A stretch of DNA of 64,000 nucleotides from JAKOVR01 sp031415655 (GTDB lineage: Bacteria > Actinomycetota > Acidimicrobiia > Acidimicrobiales > Acidimicrobilacustridaceae), in the NCBI GenBank assembly GCA_031415655.1, contig JANOSD010000170.1, positions 1 through 64,000 on the forward strand. Direction: 5' to 3'. Each line of letters opens with the position of its first letter. Within the stretch, counting starts at the first letter, position 1. Positions 52,134 through 60,737 of the stretch are shown piece after piece. Below the pieces are notes generated by a model. It saw only the letters and a list, made by a program, of their open reading frames with translations, was not told the origin of the DNA and did not search any database. A program made the position numbers and the translations under genes.

Positions 52134-53156
52134 TCAGAGGAGGCCGGCAGCGGCGGCGAGCTCAGACAGAGGCTGGTCGGGGCGAGCGCCGAGGTGGGCA
52201 ATCACCTCGGCGGCGGCGAGACCACCGAGACGGGCGCACGTCTCAAGATCGCGGCCCGTGGTGAACCCGTAAAGGAAGCCGGCGGCGAAGAGGTCGCCGG
52301 CGCCGGTGGTGTCGATGACCTTGTCGACCGGGCTCGCTCGCACGTCGTGACGGATGCCGTCGGCGGTGATGATCGTGGAACCCTTTTCACTTCGCGTCAG
52401 GCAGGCCAACTCGCAGTGGCCGGCCACCGCAGCAGCGGCCTTGTCGAAGTCGTCGGTCTCGTAGAGCGAGCAGATCTCGCTCTCGTTGGCGAAGAGGATG
52501 TCGACATGGTGTTCGGCCAGCTCGAGGAACTCGGCACGATGCCGATCCACGCAGAACGAGTCGCTGAGCGTGAACGCCACCTTCTTGCCCGCCGCATGGG
52601 CCGCCTCCATTGCCCCCCGCATGGCCGCCTTGGCGTCATCGGCATCCCACAGGTAACCCTCGCAATAGAGCACCTCCGCCGCCCGCACGAGGTCGAGGTT
52701 GACGTCGGCTGGCCCGATGAGGCTGGAGATCCCGAGGAAGGTGTTGAGGGTGCGCTCGGCGTCGGGGGTGACGAGGATCAAACAACGCGCCGTGGGCAAC
52801 GTGTCGGCTCCGGCGGAGGGCGCGTCGTACTCCACGCCGATGGCCCGGATGTCGTGGCTGAACACCTCGCCCAACTGATCGTCGGCCACTTTCCCGATGA
52901 ATGCCACGGAGCCGCCGAACGACGCGATGCCCGCCGCCGTGTTCGACGCCGACCCGCCGCTTGATTCCAAGCCGGTGCCCATGTCGGCGTAGAGCGAAGT
53001 GGCGGTGGGGGCATCGATGAGTTGCATGGAGCCCTTGGTCATGCCGTGGTCGGCGAGAAAGGCATCGTCGGCATGGGCGATCACATCGACGATGGCATTG
53101 CCGATACAGACGACCTTGGCGGAAGGGGTCGTGGAAGAGGACGGGGCGTCAGTCAT
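52134..53156 (-). CDS. PfkB-family sugar/adenosine kinase
   Basis: 340 residues from the ATG at 53156. PfkB fold: VVCIGNAIVDVIAHADD at the start, GGSASNTAAGIASFGG (N-terminal signature; substrate binding) and IDTTGAGDLFAAGFLYG (ATP site with catalytic Asp) near residue 290. The sequence resembles bacterial adenosine kinase-like members and would phosphorylate adenosine or a sugar. The frame extends to 53264 through a tandem repeat that belongs to the divergent gene. Its start codon and that of the divergent gene at 53155 share the tetramer CATG. Confidence 0.85.
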   Translation of the reverse strand: MTDAPSSSTTPSAKVVCIGNAIVDVIAHADDAFLADHGMTKGSMQLIDAPTATSLYADMGTGLESSGGSASNTAAGIASFGGSVAFIGKVADDQLGEVFSHDIRAIGVEYDAPSAGADTLPTARCLILVTPDAERTLNTFLGISSLIGPADVNLDLVRAAEVLYCEGYLWDADDAKAAMRGAMEAAHAAGKKVAFTLSDSFCVDRHRAEFLELAEHHVDILFANESEICSLYETDDFDKAAAAVAGHCELACLTRSEKGSTIITADGIRHDVRASPVDKVIDTTGAGDLFAAGFLYGFTTGRDLETCARLGGLAAAEVIAHLGARPDQPLSELAAAAGLL

Positions 53157-54447
53157 GGGCCGAGACCCTATCGTCTTGCCTGTGGCGCCCTCCGACCCCT
53201 CCGACCCCTCCGACCCGTCGAACCCGTCGAACGACTCGAACGACCCGTCGAACGACTCGGCCACCGACCTCCTGTGCTACGTCGTGGCGCCCGGCACCGT
53301 CGACGTGGCCTTCGACGATGGTGCGAGCCTGGTTCGACTCGACGCCGGAAGGGCGCTCGCCGTCAACCGGAGCGCCTACGTGGTGTGGTTGGCCTGCGGA
53401 GACGACGACCGTGGCAGCACCCTCGGCGAGGTAGTGGCACTCGTGGCTGACGCCTTCGCCACGGATGTATCGGCGATCGAGGCGGAGGTTGCGGTCATCA
53501 TCGATCGGTTGGTGGAACTCGACCTGATTCGGGTCGTGGGCGCGCCTCCCCCGGCGGGCCATACCGGGTGTGCGCCTGACGATCCTCGTGGGCGCACCCC
53601 CGAACCGATACCGAATAAACCCGATCGGTGGTGGTTGCCGATCGAGTTGAGCCCCTGCCAGAAGAACGTCGATGAACTTCCCTGGGCGGAGACGGTGTCG
53701 GTCGGTGTGGGTCGTTTCGTGGTTGGGGTGCGATGCGACTGCTCCCCGACCGCGGTGATCCTGCGTCGATTGCTGGGTGACCATGCGGTGGACGTACCCA
53801 ACACGCCGGCAAACTTCTCGCTGGTGCTGGCAGCGGATGCGGGGGATCATGGTTTCCCCCGACAGGGTCTTTACGAGGGGCGTACCTGGCTTACGTCCGA
53901 CGCACGCCCCGCCCACATTCTGGGCACGTTGCTGGCACGATTGGCGGGCCTCTTGCCCACACCCGTCGGCTCGCTTCGTTTGAGCGCGATCGGGGTGGGA
54001 TCGCCGCCTCCGGCCAGTTCACCGACCCCGAGCGGGTCCATGGTCGTCCTCCCTCAGTATCGGGGAGCGAGCTTCGGCGCCGCCACGGCGTGGACCGGTG
54101 CCGGCGCCGAACTCCGACCGGCGCCGTGCCTCATCACGGTGGAAGAACATCGAGTGCTCACCGTCCACGGCACCCAGAACGCCATCGAGGTCGACCCCGC
54201 AGTGGCCGCACGGCTCGGGCTCATCTCCCCGACAAGCCGTCCGCTCCACGCCATCGTGTGGCCTGGCCCGACCGTGCCGAGCACCCTGGCGGAATGCCAC
54301 GCCGGGTTGGCGCCGTTTGTGCACGCTGCCCCCGACGACGACCGGGAGGCGCTGCTCCACACCCTCGCCGTGATGGTGCGGTCGGCGGCGATCCACGGGT
54401 ACCCAACCGACGATCCTGTCAACGCACTCCCCCAACTCTTTCGTTGA
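53155..54447 (+). CDS. PqqD-domain protein with HprK-like C-terminal region
   Basis: About 430 residues. After a Pro/Ser/Asp/Asn repeat tail (tandem DPSDPSDPSNPSN, encoded by 9-bp units), residues 35-120 look like PqqD: VVAPGTVDVAFDDGASLVRL, then ALAVNRSAYVVWLACG and the helical VVALVADAFATDVSAIEAEVAVIIDRLVELDLI. Residues 160-430 have an HPr kinase-like outline (MVVLPQYRGASFGAATAWT; LLARLAGLL), with Cys residues near 160-210, but no clear Walker A. PqqD domains bind leader peptides of ribosomally made peptides. The start is uncertain: ATG 53155 shares bases with the divergent kinase start, and GTG 53182 is an alternative. Confidence 0.6.
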   Translation: MGRDPIVLPVAPSDPSDPSDPSNPSNDSNDPSNDSATDLLCYVVAPGTVDVAFDDGASLVRLDAGRALAVNRSAYVVWLACGDDDRGSTLGEVVALVADAFATDVSAIEAEVAVIIDRLVELDLIRVVGAPPPAGHTGCAPDDPRGRTPEPIPNKPDRWWLPIELSPCQKNVDELPWAETVSVGVGRFVVGVRCDCSPTAVILRRLLGDHAVDVPNTPANFSLVLAADAGDHGFPRQGLYEGRTWLTSDARPAHILGTLLARLAGLLPTPVGSLRLSAIGVGSPPPASSPTPSGSMVVLPQYRGASFGAATAWTGAGAELRPAPCLITVEEHRVLTVHGTQNAIEVDPAVAARLGLISPTSRPLHAIVWPGPTVPSTLAECHAGLAPFVHAAPDDDREALLHTLAVMVRSAAIHGYPTDDPVNALPQLFR

Positions 54448-54467
54448 GCGAAGACCGACGGGAAGCC

Positions 54468-54611
54468 GCCAAATGGCGAGCCCCCTATCGGCGCCGCCTC
54501 CTAGTGGTTGTCGGGATGTCCGTCCAGACACGGGGCGGCCTGGCGCCATTAGGCAAGGACGAAGCTCCGAAGGCCCCCTTGCTGCTGGGCGGCGAGGACG
54601 AGGACGCCGCG
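54468..54611. repeat. Diverged relative of the MITE-like element (copy 3)
   Basis: 54555-54611 matches the core of copies 1 and 2 (AAGGACG...CGAAGGCCCCCTTG...CTGGGCGGCGAGG...GGACGCCGCG). The piece that ends the other copies (GGAAGCCGCC-AATGG and a CTCCTAG end) here precedes the core at 54471-54504, as if permuted. Terminal inverted repeats are not clear. The rest of the 217-bp gap to 54664 shows no gene. Confidence 0.45.
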
Positions 54612-54664
54612 TGGCGGGATGTCCATGGCGGATCCGGGGCGGACATGACTTCCCGGATACCCAC

Positions 54665-56338
54665 TTATACGGGCTTCAAGAAAAGAAAGAGCACGATGGC
54701 CAAAACCAACAGGATGGCGAGTGCCGCCACGATCACCATGACCATCTTGGAACGGCCTTTGACCGGCGCGTCCGGCACGCCGGCGAGCCGCTGATACTCC
54801 GGTACTGGCGGGGGGATCGGCACCGACATCGGTGGGCCGGAGGGCATCGGTGGCGCCGGTAGCGGGGCGACGGGTGGGGCCGGTGGTGGTGGCGGTGGCG
54901 GTGGCGGTGGCGGTGGGGCCGGTGGCGCGGCGACCGCGAGTGGCGCTCCGGGTGGATCGGCGGGCACCGGTGGTGCTGGCGAGGGAGGAAGGAAATCGAC
55001 ACGAACGGTGCCATCACCTTCGGAGATAAGCCCCGCCTCCATCATGCGAATCAACTCTTCGGCACGAGATCCGGGGGCCTGGCCCGCGGGGGCGGGGGCG
55101 ACGGCGGGCGGTGCGGGCGCCGGGCCCGCGGGCGGCGGGGGGATGCCCGCAGGCAGCGGAGCCAGAACCGGGCTCGGAGAAAGCCCCACCGCCGGGCTCA
55201 CCACCGGTGCCGGACCGGCCGGAGGCGGCGGGATATCGGGCCGGGCCACCGGGACCGGAGGAGGGGGTGGTGCCGGCGCGGGTGCCGGAGCGACGGACGG
55301 AGATGCGACCGCCGCGCCACTAGGCGCCACCTCGCTGATGCCAGTACCCATGCGAGGATGAAGTGATGTGGCTCGCACCACCTGGGCAGCGTTCGGGGTG
55401 ACTCTCGTATTCGAACTGGTGGCGCGTTCGGTGATGGCGACGATCGCCGCCGCGCCGTGCACATCCACGCCGCTCCCGCGCAGCCATCCTGTACCGAGCG
55501 CCATCGTGGTGGCCGACGCCAACGTGAGGCCGAAGTCGTGAGCGGAGACGTAGCGATCGGCGGGCTCGCGGGCGATGGCCCGCATCACCGCTTCGGCGAT
55601 CGGGGGCGGGATATCGGACCGCACCGAATCAATCGGGACCGGTGGGTTGCGAAGTTTGGCGGTGAGCTGCTGGAGCGGCTCTTCAGAATCGGGGAACGGA
55701 AGCTGGCCGGTGAGCAGTTCGTAGAGCATCACGCCACAGGCATAGATATCGACGCCAGGACCGAGATCCGTGCCGAGGGCCTGCTCCGGTGCCATGTACG
55801 CCGGGGTGCCAACCACTTGCCCGGCCACCGTGAGCGAGGTGGATGCCTGATCGAGCACTTTGGCGATTCCGAAGTCGCTCAGCTTCAACGCCCCAGATTG
55901 CGCGAACAGAAAGTTTTCGGGCTTGACGTCGCGATGGATGACACCGTGGCTGTGGGCATGCTCAAGCGCCGACGAGGCAACCAGCAGGATTGCGCACGCC
56001 TGCGGCAACTGGATGCCCTCACCCACAAATCGATCCCAGAGCGTGCCGGACTGCATGCGCTCCATCACGATCAGGCAGAGCCCATCGTGGTCGACGAAAT
56101 CGTAGAGGGGAACGATGTGGGGGTGGTCGAGTTTGGCGACTGTGCGGGCTTCTTCCAGGAAACGTTGCCGCACCGACGGATCGGCAGCGAACGCACGCGG
56201 AAGTTGCTTGACCGCGACTTGGCGGCCGAGTTGACGGTGCGTGGCTGCGAGCACCACACCCCAACCACCACGACCGAGTTCTTCGCCGATGTCGTAGCCA
56301 GGGAGGGCAGCCGCTACCAGGTTGCGATCGAAGATCAC
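54665..56338 (-). CDS. Membrane-anchored Ser/Thr protein kinase
   Basis: 557 residues from a GTG at 56338 (VIFDRNLVAAALPGYDI). Complete Hanks-type kinase: Gly loop LGRGGWGVVL, Lys44 in VAVKQL, catalytic HRDVKPENFL near 134, DFGIAK, and APE in YMAPEQA. After residue 270 comes a linker of mostly Pro/Ala (poly-Pro run encoded by a GGTGGC microsatellite near 54885-54920), a small mid-segment (SRAEELIRMMEAGLI), and a C-terminal membrane helix MVMVIVAALAILLVLAIVLFLFL with only four residues after it. It is divergent from the FHA-ABC gene (134 bp apart); FHA domains bind phospho-Thr, so the kinase is a natural partner. Confidence 0.9.
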   Translation of the reverse strand: MIFDRNLVAAALPGYDIGEELGRGGWGVVLAATHRQLGRQVAVKQLPRAFAADPSVRQRFLEEARTVAKLDHPHIVPLYDFVDHDGLCLIVMERMQSGTLWDRFVGEGIQLPQACAILLVASSALEHAHSHGVIHRDVKPENFLFAQSGALKLSDFGIAKVLDQASTSLTVAGQVVGTPAYMAPEQALGTDLGPGVDIYACGVMLYELLTGQLPFPDSEEPLQQLTAKLRNPPVPIDSVRSDIPPPIAEAVMRAIAREPADRYVSAHDFGLTLASATTMALGTGWLRGSGVDVHGAAAIVAITERATSSNTRVTPNAAQVVRATSLHPRMGTGISEVAPSGAAVASPSVAPAPAPAPPPPPVPVARPDIPPPPAGPAPVVSPAVGLSPSPVLAPLPAGIPPPPAGPAPAPPAVAPAPAGQAPGSRAEELIRMMEAGLISEGDGTVRVDFLPPSPAPPVPADPPGAPLAVAAPPAPPPPPPPPPPPPAPPVAPLPAPPMPSGPPMSVPIPPPVPEYQRLAGVPDAPVKGRSKMVMVIVAALAILLVLAIVLFLFLKPV

Positions 56339-56472
56339 GATGAGAGTGTAGAGCCAAGCGCGGCAACGGTCGACGACATGCCCGTCTCGCCGCCACCGAG
56401 CACCGGTCTGTCCGGCCTGCATTCTCGAACACCGCGCCGCGGCGGGAACGAGCGATCTATGCTCCCCGGTTC

Positions 56473-59400
56473 GTGGCCTACAACCTCCGCATCGAGGAAC
56501 CGGGTGACGAGCCGCGGATCGTCACCATCGACACTGTCGCCGAGATCGGCCGACACGGCGACGGTGTCCGGCTCGTTGACCCCACCGTCTCCCGCCGACA
56601 CGTTCGGCTCGAGGTACGCGCCGACGGGGTCGCCGTCTCCGACCTCGACAGCACCTACGGCACCTACGTGCGCGGCCATAAGGTCACCACGCCCGTCTTG
56701 CTCCAAGACGGCGAGCGGTTGATCGCCGGCGAAACCACTATTACCCTTCTCGGACCCGCCGGAGCAGACCGCCCCAGCTTTGGTGCCCCCGCCGATACCG
56801 GAGCGCCGGCGTTCCCGACGGCGTCCCCGAGCGACGCTCCGACCCCCAGCGCGCTCCACGCCACCGGTCAGTTCGCCGCACCAACGGCCACCCCCGCACC
56901 ACCGGTGACCGCTCCGCCCCCACTCGGCGCCACGCCCCCACCGCCCGGTTCGACGCCCTCCATCGATCCCACGATGCTGGCATCGATCCCCTACGACTCC
57001 CCCGTCGCCCCTTCGGTTCCCTCCCAACCTTCGCCCACGGCGCCGCCCCCGGGAATGCCGCAATCGCCGACAACTCTCGGCCGCCCCACCTCCGACGGCC
57101 TGGCATCGATCGACGCCGACGGTGCCGCCATTGTGAAGTACCGACCCGGAAGTGCCGGAGAAAAGGCGGCCAAGGCGGTCGCCGTTCGCGTCAAGAAAGC
57201 CCGTCGCCGGCTCGAAGGTTTCGGCTCCGAGGGTTGGGGCACGATTCCCACGATTTGCCTCGTCGACCCGTTCGCTGATCCCTCCACGGGTGAACTCGTG
57301 CTCGACGGCACCATCGTTGATGCCGAACGCAACGAGATCTGGATGGTGGTCACCCCCGAATCGCCTCCCGAGCCACCCGAACGGGCACTCACCCTGCTTT
57401 TCGGTGCCGCTCTGCCCGCTGCGGGCGAACTCGATGTGCTGCTTGAGGGCTACGGGCTTTGGCTCGCCAAGACACCGCGCCCCGACGAACAACTCTCGGG
57501 GGTGGCCATCGTTCCGCCCACGATGGCCGAGGGGGAACTCCGGTCGATCCTGTCGCTTTCCCTCGTGTATTTCCTCCTCGATCGCGAGAAAGAAGACGTG
57601 CTCCGGCGCACGCTCAGCAGCGCCCAGCCGGGCCGGCTCGACCACGCCTTCCAGGAGCACTACGGCCTTCCGATTGCGTCGCTCATGCAGGCGTGGATGG
57701 AGAAAGTCGGCGGCGACGGCCCCACCGTAAAGACCGGCCAATTCATGAAACTGGCCTGGCGGTATCTTCGGCCCTACAAGAAGAAGCAGGCCGAAGTCTT
57801 CTTCTACATGCTCTTCTCGTTGGCCTTTGCCACCGTGTTCCCGTTCGTCACCAAGGCGCTGTTCGACACCGTCCTTCCGGAAGCAATCGCCAACCAGCAA
57901 GTCGGCGGGATCGCCTCGCTGCTCGGCGGCCTCGGCATCGCGTTCCTCGTGTCGCTCTTGGCCGGCCTCCGACAGGCCTACCAGTCGGCTTGGATCAGCG
58001 GTGCGGTGGTGCGTGATCTCCGCTCGCAGATGTTCGGGAAGCTCCAGTCGTTAGGCACCGGTTGGTATAAACGCCATCAGCAAGGCGACGTGCTCACCCG
58101 GCTTTTCAACGACGTGATGGTGCTCGAGCAGGGCCTCACCACCACCCTTCGCGAAGGCATCTTCCAGTCACTCTCGTTGGTGGTGTCATCGATTGTGATG
58201 CTCACCCTGAACCCATTGCTGGGCATCATCGTGCTGATCGGTGCACCGCTCGTGGCCGTCGTCTACAAGACCATGGCCACCGGTGCGCAGAGCCGTGGGC
58301 TCGCCGTTCAGCAGGACACCGGCGCCCTGATGAACATCGCCGCCGAAAACTACGACGCCGAACCGGTGGTCAAACTTTTCTCGCTGCAGAATCGAGAGGT
58401 CGGTCGATTCCAACAGTTGTCGGAACGGCTGTTTCGGTCCGAGCGACGACTCAACCTCTACGGCGGTTTATTCGGGCTGTCGGTCAACACCATCGTCACC
58501 CTTCTCCGTTTGGTGATCCTCGGCCTCGGGGCCTACCTCATCGTGCAGGGATCGTTCACCGTGGGTGGCTTGATCGCTTTCCTGGGGGTGATGGGCGAGG
58601 TGCTCGCTCCAGTGACCACCCTCACCAGCGTGGGGCAACAAGTGCAGCAGTCAAGCGGTGCGCTCTATCGCATCGAAGAGATCCTCAACGAACAACCCGA
58701 GTTGGTGGAGCCACCGGATGCCCAGACGCTCCCGCGCCTTGCGCAAGAGATCCGTATCCAAGGGGTCGACTTCTCCTACAACGCCGAACGCCAGATCCTC
58801 ACCGGCGTCGATGCCGTGATCCCGGCCGGGCAACGGGTGGCGTTCGTGGGGGCATCCGGGTCCGGTAAGAGCACGATCTTTCAACTGCTCATGCGTCTCT
58901 ACGACCCCGACGAAGGTGCGGTCCTCTACGACGGCGTCGACGCGCGTGCGGTCACCGTCGACTCGCTTCGGGGACAGCTCGGGGTGGTCTTCCAGGACAA
59001 CTTCCTCTTCGACACCACCCTGCGAGAGAACATCGCCATGGGCAAACCGGGTTGCACCGACGAAGAGGTGGTCGCCGCCGCCCAAGCCGCTGAAGTACAC
59101 ACCTTTATCGACCAACTGCCGCGTGGCTACGACACCACCGTGGGTGAGCGAGGCGGCATGCTGTCAGGGGGTCAGCGGCAGCGAGTGGCCATCGCCCGGG
59201 CGCTCGTGCGTAACCCACAGATCTTGCTGCTCGACGAAGCCACCTCGGCCCTCGACCCCAAGACGGAGCGGGCCATCATCGGCACGCTCAACCGGGTGGG
59301 GCAGGGTCGAACAACGGTGGCGATTACCCACCGCCTCACCTCAATCAGCGGCTACGACACGATCTTCGTCGTGCATGAAGGCCGGATTGCGGAGCAGGGC

Positions 59401-60141
59401 GACCATCACCAACTCATCGCCGCCGGCGGGCTCTACGCTCGTTTGTGGGCCGAACAAACCGGGCAGGCGATCCCGCAGGCTCAGCCCAGCTTCGATGCGC
59501 TCGACGCCATCTCGCGAGTACCGATCTTCCACGCCCTCACGCCCGATCGGTTGGCCCCGATCGTGCAACGACTCGTCGCGCAAGAGCTTGCGGCCGGCGC
59601 CACGATGCCGGATTCCGAAGGAGCATTGGTACTGCTCGCCCGAGGCCGTGGCCGGGTGCTCACCCCCGACGGCGTGGCGGGCTGGTCAATCAATGCCGAA
59701 CTCGGCCCAGGCGACACGTTCGGAGTATCGGCACTGCTCAACGGCGCCACGGGATCCTGCCTACAGGCGGTGGAGCCAACCACGGTCCTCATCCTCGACA
59801 CCGACATCATCGCCGGAATCATGGCCAGCGAGCCCACGGTGGCGGCGGCGTTCGACGGCAACCGGGAACTGTCGGCGGCGCCCCGGGGCGGCACCCGACT
59901 CACCCGAGTCACCACTGCGCTTTCTCGTGATGAGCTGGTAGCGGCACTCGCCGCTGGTGGCGGCGGCCCCGGCAGCACTCCTGATACGGGGGGCGCCGTG
60001 GTCCCCGCCGCACCCGGAGGAATCTACGTTCCTCCCTCGCAACCGGTGCTGCCCGTCACCCCGATGTCGCCGAGTCGGGCCACGCTCGGCATCGCACCGC
60101 CTTCCTCCTCCCCCGACTCCCCCGACAACGAACACTTCTGA
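56473..60141 (+). CDS. FHA - ABC exporter - cNMP-binding-like fusion protein
   Basis: 1222 residues from GTG 56473. FHA domain 1-95 (GRHGDGV, VSRRHVRLE, STYGTYVRG), Pro-rich linker to about 210, an unrecognised 210-430 region (LEGYGLWLAKT; LDREKEDVLRRTLSS), then an ABC exporter: membrane part about 440-725, ATPase about 745-975 with Walker A GASGSGKST, signature LSGGQRQRVAIARAL, Walker B ILLLDEATSALD and switch His ITHRL. C-terminal 1000-1110 has the fold pattern of a cyclic-nucleotide-binding domain (IFHALTPDRLAPIVQRL... LLARGRGRVLTPDG... LGPGDTFGVSALLNG). The tail is Pro/Ser-rich. A type I homodimeric exporter under phospho-dependent control is inferred; the cargo may be a peptide, given the neighbouring subtilase and PqqD protein. 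Confidence 0.85.
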   Translation: MAYNLRIEEPGDEPRIVTIDTVAEIGRHGDGVRLVDPTVSRRHVRLEVRADGVAVSDLDSTYGTYVRGHKVTTPVLLQDGERLIAGETTITLLGPAGADRPSFGAPADTGAPAFPTASPSDAPTPSALHATGQFAAPTATPAPPVTAPPPLGATPPPPGSTPSIDPTMLASIPYDSPVAPSVPSQPSPTAPPPGMPQSPTTLGRPTSDGLASIDADGAAIVKYRPGSAGEKAAKAVAVRVKKARRRLEGFGSEGWGTIPTICLVDPFADPSTGELVLDGTIVDAERNEIWMVVTPESPPEPPERALTLLFGAALPAAGELDVLLEGYGLWLAKTPRPDEQLSGVAIVPPTMAEGELRSILSLSLVYFLLDREKEDVLRRTLSSAQPGRLDHAFQEHYGLPIASLMQAWMEKVGGDGPTVKTGQFMKLAWRYLRPYKKKQAEVFFYMLFSLAFATVFPFVTKALFDTVLPEAIANQQVGGIASLLGGLGIAFLVSLLAGLRQAYQSAWISGAVVRDLRSQMFGKLQSLGTGWYKRHQQGDVLTRLFNDVMVLEQGLTTTLREGIFQSLSLVVSSIVMLTLNPLLGIIVLIGAPLVAVVYKTMATGAQSRGLAVQQDTGALMNIAAENYDAEPVVKLFSLQNREVGRFQQLSERLFRSERRLNLYGGLFGLSVNTIVTLLRLVILGLGAYLIVQGSFTVGGLIAFLGVMGEVLAPVTTLTSVGQQVQQSSGALYRIEEILNEQPELVEPPDAQTLPRLAQEIRIQGVDFSYNAERQILTGVDAVIPAGQRVAFVGASGSGKSTIFQLLMRLYDPDEGAVLYDGVDARAVTVDSLRGQLGVVFQDNFLFDTTLRENIAMGKPGCTDEEVVAAAQAAEVHTFIDQLPRGYDTTVGERGGMLSGGQRQRVAIARALVRNPQILLLDEATSALDPKTERAIIGTLNRVGQGRTTVAITHRLTSISGYDTIFVVHEGRIAEQGDHHQLIAAGGLYARLWAEQTGQAIPQAQPSFDALDAISRVPIFHALTPDRLAPIVQRLVAQELAAGATMPDSEGALVLLARGRGRVLTPDGVAGWSINAELGPGDTFGVSALLNGATGSCLQAVEPTTVLILDTDIIAGIMASEPTVAAAFDGNRELSAAPRGGTRLTRVTTALSRDELVAALAAGGGGPGSTPDTGGAVVPAAPGGIYVPPSQPVLPVTPMSPSRATLGIAPPSSSPDSPDNEHF

Positions 60142-60152
60142 GAGGTCAACTC

Positions 60153-60737
60153 ATGTCCGATCCCTCGACCGTCACCCGCCAGGCGCGGCCCACCCTCGAA
60201 GCGATTTGTGTCACGAGTCGTGAAGCCACCACGGCGTCGACGGCATGGATGATGGCGCTCGACGACGGTGAGCTGCTCATCGTGGCTGCGGCCTGCAGCG
60301 ATCCGGCCTTCGGAGCTTCGCTGGTGGGTCGACGTTTTCCGCTTTCCGATGGCACCGCCGCGATGGTGTTACAGAGTGGTCAACCGGTCGCCCTCCAACC
60401 CGGTTCGGCCTCGGTGGCGTCCGATGCCATCGCCACCGCGGTGCTCGGTCGGCAACCCGCCAGCATTGTTTGTGTGCCCTGCGCCGACGACGAGCGGGTC
60501 GTCGGGGTACTGCAACTTGTCGACCGTGCCGATGGCGGTCCCTTCGGATTCGACGACCTCGAAATGTTGTCGATGCTCGGCACCGTCGCCGGTGCGTCAC
60601 TGGTCGAATCGGGAGCCGGTCTGCTCGACGTTCCGTCCCCCGAAGCGCTCGGTCGCGATCTCGCCTCACTGGCTGATGCCGATCCCACCCGGTATGCCGC
60701 GCTGGCGCGGGTCATCGAGGTCATGCTCGGACAGTGA
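60153..60737 (+). CDS. GAF-domain protein
   Basis: 194 residues; residues 10-155 form one GAF domain (LEAICVTSREATTASTAWMMALDDGELLIVAAACSD, VLQSGQPVALQ, ASIVCVPCADDERVVGVLQLVDRADGGPFGFDDLEMLSMLGTVAGASL). GAF domains bind small ligands such as cyclic nucleotides or haem. It is soluble, with no output domain, so it may act on a partner. It starts 11 bp after the FHA-ABC gene and ends with GTGA overlapping the subtilase, so all three are one operon. Confidence 0.85.
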   Translation: MSDPSTVTRQARPTLEAICVTSREATTASTAWMMALDDGELLIVAAACSDPAFGASLVGRRFPLSDGTAAMVLQSGQPVALQPGSASVASDAIATAVLGRQPASIVCVPCADDERVVGVLQLVDRADGGPFGFDDLEMLSMLGTVAGASLVESGAGLLDVPSPEALGRDLASLADADPTRYAALARVIEVMLGQ

